Assembly: GCA_030065855.1 (NCBI GenBank)
Contig: JASJCT010000028.1
Span: forward strand, 1-59,959
DNA: 59,959 nucleotides
Source of the DNA: Myxococcota bacterium
GTDB lineage: Bacteria; Myxococcota_A; Polyangia; JAAYKL01
Direction of reading: 5' to 3'
The notes beneath the pieces were generated by a model. It ran no database searches. It was not told the origin of the DNA and saw nothing but the letters and a program-made list of their open reading frames with translations. Of the stretch, positions 59,558 to 59,959 are shown one piece after another (position 1 is the stretch's first letter; each line of letters opens with the position of its first letter). The position numbers were made by a program, and so were the translations under genes.

Positions 59558-59959
59558 ATATGCAGAACAATCCGTCTACACTATATTTTTCGAAGACTTA
59601 GTCCATACCATATTACCTATAATATAGTTGCAAGGCAATACGCGGTTTAGCTGAAAATCCTCAAATAAAATTCAAATTTTTCATCTATCCCAGCCAAAGC
59701 AATGCTTCATCTGCTTGAAATGCACTGCGTTTGTCGCTCCGAGCAGCTCCGATGCTTTGGGAAGACTCTAGTGGATCATTTCGTTTTTTAAGTGGTTGCC
59801 TAATTAGTGTCCATCTCGGAAACCTCTCCCCCTGACCCCCTCTCTGATGCGGAAAGGGCGAACCGGAATAAATAATCCAATGGTTTAGGGGGGGCCTCCC
59901 CCTTCTCTCGCAGGGAAGGCAAAATGAAAAAGCAGCGTCCTTGTTGGTAAGATGTAGTT
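59558..59959. repeat. Gap with a C-rich/G-rich repeat
   Basis: No gene is supported here. The sequence CCTCTCCCCCTGACCCCCTC (59822-59841) and the G-rich GTTTAGGGGGGGCCTCCCCC (59883-59902) resemble the genome's C-run/G-run repeats but are more diverged. The left part (59560-59640) is AT-rich and likely holds the VWA promoter. Confidence 0.5.

Overview
The window looks like chromosome of a Gram-negative, probably deltaproteobacterial or myxobacterial lineage (Myxococcota or Bradymonadota-like). I infer this from the many putative lipoproteins with cysteine-rich or Asp/Ser-rich linkers, an FHA-GAF-sigma54 activator, two ECF sigma operons, DUF4388-type domains fused to signalling modules, a bifunctional Rel, and MCE and Lpt envelope genes. 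No gene is cut by either edge. I recognised no rRNA, tRNA, CRISPR array, transposase or prophage gene. Intergenic gaps carry many non-coding palindromic repeats.

Layout. 0.3-5.0 kb: small membrane protein, divergent GT-C-like glycosyltransferase, a MITE-like inverted repeat, and an overlapping EI24/MCE gene pair. 5.3-9.9 kb: rel (ppGpp), an L,D-transpeptidase and a TPR lipoprotein. 9.9-14.0 kb: an FHA-GAF-sigma54 regulator heading two lipoprotein genes. 14.1-18.8 kb: a methyltransferase, then an operon of two propeller-like lipoproteins (the first frameshifted) and an outer-membrane-type protein. 19-21 kb: zinc-ribbon membrane protein, rubrerythrin-like diiron protein, serine hydrolase. 21.3-25.3 kb: envelope protein, acidic-linker lipoprotein, ECF sigma factor and FecR/TPR anti-sigma. 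25.5-29.8 kb: carAB, preceded by a GTGGAC-repeat hairpin. 30.0-31.9 kb: a second ECF sigma/anti-sigma/PDZ operon. 32-35 kb: DUF4143 ATPase with three 22-bp repeats over its start, a J-domain protein, and vapBC. 35-38.8 kb: DUF1302-like porin and an MshEN-HD-REC-DUF4388 signalling protein. 39.1-41.1 kb: overlapping Lpt-type genes ending in lptB. 41.1-45.5 kb: small membrane protein, Cys-rich lipoprotein, RRM protein, and a 999-residue receiver/PPDK-N protein. 45.9-55.7 kb: a complete leuA-leuB-ilvB-ilvN-ilvC-ilvD-leuC-leuD operon. 56-59.5 kb: NhaC-type antiporter and a VWA lipoprotein.

The clearest regulatory system is ahead of leuA: a strong promoter, a 34-codon leader ORF dense in Ile/Leu/Val codons, a pairing that can act as antiterminator, and a perfect 10-bp terminator hairpin followed by nine U. 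That arrangement fits classical transcription attenuation by branched-chain aminoacyl-tRNA supply, and it sits with rel and the ECF systems in a window rich in nutrient and envelope sensing. All functions are read from sequence motifs alone; no database search was run.
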